Of a stretch of 37,526 nucleotides of DNA, positions 35,457-37,526 are shown in pieces. Position 1 is the first letter of the stretch. Each line of letters starts with the position of its first letter. The translations under genes were made by a program, and so were the position numbers. The notes beneath the pieces were generated by a model that was given only the letters and a program-made list of their open reading frames with translations, had not been told where the DNA came from and searched no databases. Origin of the DNA: Chthoniobacter flavus (GTDB lineage Bacteria > Verrucomicrobiota > Verrucomicrobiia > Chthoniobacterales > Chthoniobacteraceae); the NCBI GenBank assembly GCA_945861435.1, contig CAMAUX010000055.1:1-37526 (forward strand). Direction: 5' to 3'.

Positions 35457-35803
35457 ATGTCTCTCGTGCTTGTGCAAACGGTCGGTCTGCTTTGCCTTTC
35501 CAACCTGTTCATGACGCTGGCGTGGTACGGGCATCTCAAGAGTCTCGGTGACCACGGCCGTGGTATGTGGCGGCGTTGGTGAGTTGAGGGATCGCGCTTT
35601 TTGAATACCTGCTGCAGGTGCCGGCGAACCGGATTGGGTTCACCGCGCTGAGTCTGCCGCAGCTCAAGATCACGCAGGAGGTGATCACGATTGCGGTGTT
35701 CATTCCGTTTGCGGTGCTGGCGATGAATCAGCCGCTGAAGTGGGATTACCTGTGGGCGGGGTTGTGCCTGCTGGGGGCTGTGTACTTCACGTTTCGCTCC
35801 TGA
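35457..35803 (+). pseudogene. DUF486 small membrane protein, two lesions
   Basis: The ATG at 35457 opens MSLVLVQTVGLLCLSNLFMT followed by LAWYGHLKSLGD, then the frame runs to a stop at 35580. From about 35555 a second frame continues RPWYVAALVS, a TGA at 35585-35587 where the family has Trp, then GIALFEYLLQVPANRIGF, LKITQEVITIAVFIPFAVLA, and DYLWAGLCLLGAVYFTF to the stop at 35803. Together they give a ~115-residue four-helix DUF486 (DMT-like) protein. One frameshift (net -1/+2) plus one TGG-to-TGA change break it. TGA is used as a normal stop by neighbours, so recoding is unlikely. Confidence 0.85.
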
Positions 35804-35893
35804 GGCGGGACGGGTGGCGGGGGCCGCGTGTGCGGGATGCGCGGGGTGATCGTTGGGGTTTCACCGCGGGCGCGGATGGTGCAGGATGGAGGG

Positions 35894-36586
35894 ATGATCA
35901 TCCGTCGTTCCGGAGAGAGGGGGCACGCCGACCACGGCTGGCTGAAGACTTATCACACGTTCAGCTTTGCGGATTATCACGACGCGCGCTGGGAGCGGTT
36001 CGGGGCGCTGCGGGTGATCAACGATGATGTGATTGCGCCCGGAATGGGGTTCGGAACGCATCCGCATCGGGACATGGAGATCATCACGTATGTGATCTCG
36101 GGGGAGTTGCGGCATCAGGATTCGATGGGGAACGGGCGGGTGATCAAGGCCGGGGAGGTGCAGTACATGGCGGCCGGGACGGGGATTTTGCACAGCGAGT
36201 TCAATCCGTCCGCGAGCGAGCCGACGCATCTGCTGCAGATCTGGATCGTGCCGGATCAGAGGGGTGCAACGCCCCGGTACGCGGAACGTTCGATGGCTGA
36301 GGTGGGCACGGGCGCGTGGCATCTGGTGGCCAGCAGGGACGGGCGCGAGGGTTCGATTGCGATCCATCAGGATTGCGGAATGTGGCTGGCACGGTTGCGG
36401 GTGGGCGAGGCCGCGGGATATCGCGTGGAGGCGGGTCGCCGGGCATGGTTGCATGTGGCGCAGGGAACGGTGGTGGTGGGAGGAACGCGTCTGGGGGCGG
36501 GGGATGCGGTGGGCCTGGCGGAGGCGTTGGCGCTGGAGTGCTGCGCGGAGGAGGATGCGCAGTTGCTGCTTTTTGACATGGCTTGA
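35894..36586 (+). CDS. Pirin-family cupin protein (YhhW-like)
   Basis: 230 residues from the ATG at 35894, which has GGAGG just upstream; the frame opens earlier, but this start matches the length of E. coli YhhW (231). A bicupin with the metal site intact: His56, His58 (FGTHPHRDMEIITY), His100 and Glu102 (GTGILHSEFN). YhhW-type pirins can oxidise quercetin in vitro; the physiological role is unclear. Cytoplasmic. It follows the DUF486 remnant and precedes apbE on the same strand. Confidence 0.93.
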   Translation: MIIRRSGERGHADHGWLKTYHTFSFADYHDARWERFGALRVINDDVIAPGMGFGTHPHRDMEIITYVISGELRHQDSMGNGRVIKAGEVQYMAAGTGILHSEFNPSASEPTHLLQIWIVPDQRGATPRYAERSMAEVGTGAWHLVASRDGREGSIAIHQDCGMWLARLRVGEAAGYRVEAGRRAWLHVAQGTVVVGGTRLGAGDAVGLAEALALECCAEEDAQLLLFDMA

Positions 36587-36610
36587 TCGCCCCTGATCGC
36601 CCCTGATCGC
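36581..36610 (+). repeat. 10-bp tandem repeat over the pirin stop codon
   Basis: CCCTGATCGC twice, preceded by GCTTGATCGC, whose TGA (36584-36586) is the pirin stop codon. Confidence 0.85.
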
Positions 36611-36648
36611 TCTTGAGCGGCGGGTGCCGGCCGCGCAGGGTTGGGGTT

Positions 36649-37526
36649 GTGTTTGGTGTTGTTTCATCCCGGTTGGTGCGGTCGCTGGCGTTCGCGTGCT
36701 GGACGCTGTTCGCGGGGCTTTTGGGTTTTCGTGGCTTTGTCACGGAGGCCCGGGCCGGGGAGTTGCAACGCTTCGTGTTTGAGAAGGCGGAGATGGCGGT
36801 GCCATTTCGGATCACGCTTTACGCAGAAGGCGAGGCGCCGGCGCGGAAGGCTGCGGATGCAGCGTTTGAGCGGGTGGAGCTGCTGAATTCGCTTTTCAGT
36901 GATTATGATCCGGAGAGCGAGTTGAGCCGTTTGTGCCGCAACGCGAGGGTGGGTGAGGATGTGCCTGTGAGTTCGGATTTGTGGCGGGTGCTGGCGCTCG
37001 GGAGGGACGTTGCGGAGAGGAGCGGGGGCGCGTTCGATATCACCGCCGGACCGGTGATCCAGCTCTGGCGGAGGGCACGGCGTCAGCGGGAGTTGCCTGC
37101 TGCAGAGAAGCTCCAGGAGGCGATGGAGCGCGTGGGATGGCGCAGGTTGCAGTTGGGTGCGGAGGAAAAGACGGTCCGCTTTACCGTGGCCGGGATGAGG
37201 CTGGATCTGGGGGGAATTGCGAAGGGGGTGGCGGTGGATGCGGCGCTCGCGGTTTTGAAGGAGCACGGGATCGCGTGCGCGTTGGTGGCGGCGAGCGGTG
37301 ATATGGGTGCGGTGGGTGCGCCGCCTGGCAAGCCGGGGTGGCGTGTGGAGGTGGCGCCCCTTGATGTGCCGGGAGCGCCGGCCGCGCGCTTTGTGTGGCT
37401 GCGGGATTCGGCGGTGTCGACGGCGGGGGACACGTTTCAGCGGGTGGAGTTGGGCGGGGTGCGGTATTCGCACATCGTGGATGCGCGGACGGGGCAGGCG
37501 TTGACGGATCACAGTCTGAGCACGGT
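36649..37526 (+). CDS. apbE: ApbE, FAD:protein FMN transferase (3' end outside window)
   Basis: The frame is open from a stop at 36604 to the window end; GTG at 36649 is the most plausible start (TTG at 36613 is possible). 292 residues are visible. A hydrophobic export signal (about 10-36, ending TEARA) is followed by the ApbE domain: FRITLYAEGEAPARKAADAA, LFSDYDPESELSRL, SGGAFDITAGPVIQLW, LDLGGIAKGVAVDAAL, AASGDMGAVGAPP, and DSAVSTAGDTFQR with YSHIVDARTGQALTDHS near the cut end. It attaches FMN to threonines of exported or membrane redox proteins such as Nqr/Rnf subunits. The remaining few dozen residues lie beyond the window. Confidence 0.9.
   Translation, partial: MFGVVSSRLVRSLAFACWTLFAGLLGFRGFVTEARAGELQRFVFEKAEMAVPFRITLYAEGEAPARKAADAAFERVELLNSLFSDYDPESELSRLCRNARVGEDVPVSSDLWRVLALGRDVAERSGGAFDITAGPVIQLWRRARRQRELPAAEKLQEAMERVGWRRLQLGAEEKTVRFTVAGMRLDLGGIAKGVAVDAALAVLKEHGIACALVAASGDMGAVGAPPGKPGWRVEVAPLDVPGAPAARFVWLRDSAVSTAGDTFQRVELGGVRYSHIVDARTGQALTDHSLST

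Noticed and set aside
35585-35587. UGA read as tryptophan in the DUF486 gene
   Set aside because: The gene also has a frameshift, and TGA ends several neighbouring intact genes (Nramp, UspA, pirin), so the code looks standard.
1-37526. tRNA or rRNA genes
   Set aside because: I saw no convincing T-loop with acceptor pairing and no rRNA-like sequence; a covariance search would be decisive.

Overview
The window looks like a chromosomal segment of a GC-rich member of the PVC group, most likely Verrucomicrobiota. The pointers are a double-length UvrA (the tandem-duplicated form also known from Chlamydia), a Ser/Thr kinase with a C-terminal WD40 propeller, a secreted sialate O-acetylesterase-type SGNH hydrolase, a PAS-AraC regulator divergent from a Gfo/Idh/MocA oxidoreductase, and genes that mostly lack a clear Shine-Dalgarno sequence. 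This is inference from gene content, not from a phylogenetic marker.

Layout. 1-504: the 5' end of an IS1182/IS5-like transposase and two copies of a short dispersed repeat. 505-2073: a secreted acetylesterase. 2074-3082: a gene-free, repeat-packed kilobase. 3083-6907 (-): a large membrane-anchored Ser/Thr kinase, bracketed by two direct ~125-bp repeats. 7177-9219 (-): a secreted streptogramin-lyase-like propeller and a small lipoprotein. 9348-12933 (+): an Nramp transporter, a UspA protein, a GtrA-like membrane protein and a cysteine desulfurase. 13006-14133 (-): aldose 1-epimerase. 14352-15167 (+): a TerC-family membrane protein. 15295-17511: a Gfo/Idh/MocA oxidoreductase (-) and a divergent PAS-AraC regulator (+). 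17543-19030 (-): SelO.

19192-27139 (-) is a compact chemotaxis cluster, transcribed cheA-cheW-mcp-cheY-cheB-cheR-cheX. The receptor is soluble and has three PAS domains, adaptation is by CheR/CheB, and CheX is the CheY-P phosphatase. No flagellar or pilus gene is in view. Divergent from cheA is uvrA (27218-32977), one 1919-residue protein with four ATPase modules and a microsatellite-derived insertion.

32978-35803 is a decaying accessory patch. It holds short tandem repeats, a nucleotidyltransferase pseudogene broken at its catalytic motif, a ~217-bp unit in about 2.5 tandem copies carrying long hairpins, a DUF433/DUF5615 toxin-antitoxin pair, and a DUF486 pseudogene with two lesions. The window closes with a pirin and the 5' part of an apbE flavin transferase gene.

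The unexplained material is mainly non-coding. A short repeat with core TTGCCTGTCCCT occurs at least 11 times in two clusters 30 kb apart. A composite ~125-bp element flanks the kinase gene. Short tandem repeats touch several stop codons and have also expanded inside coding sequence (kinase coiled coil, UvrA insertion).
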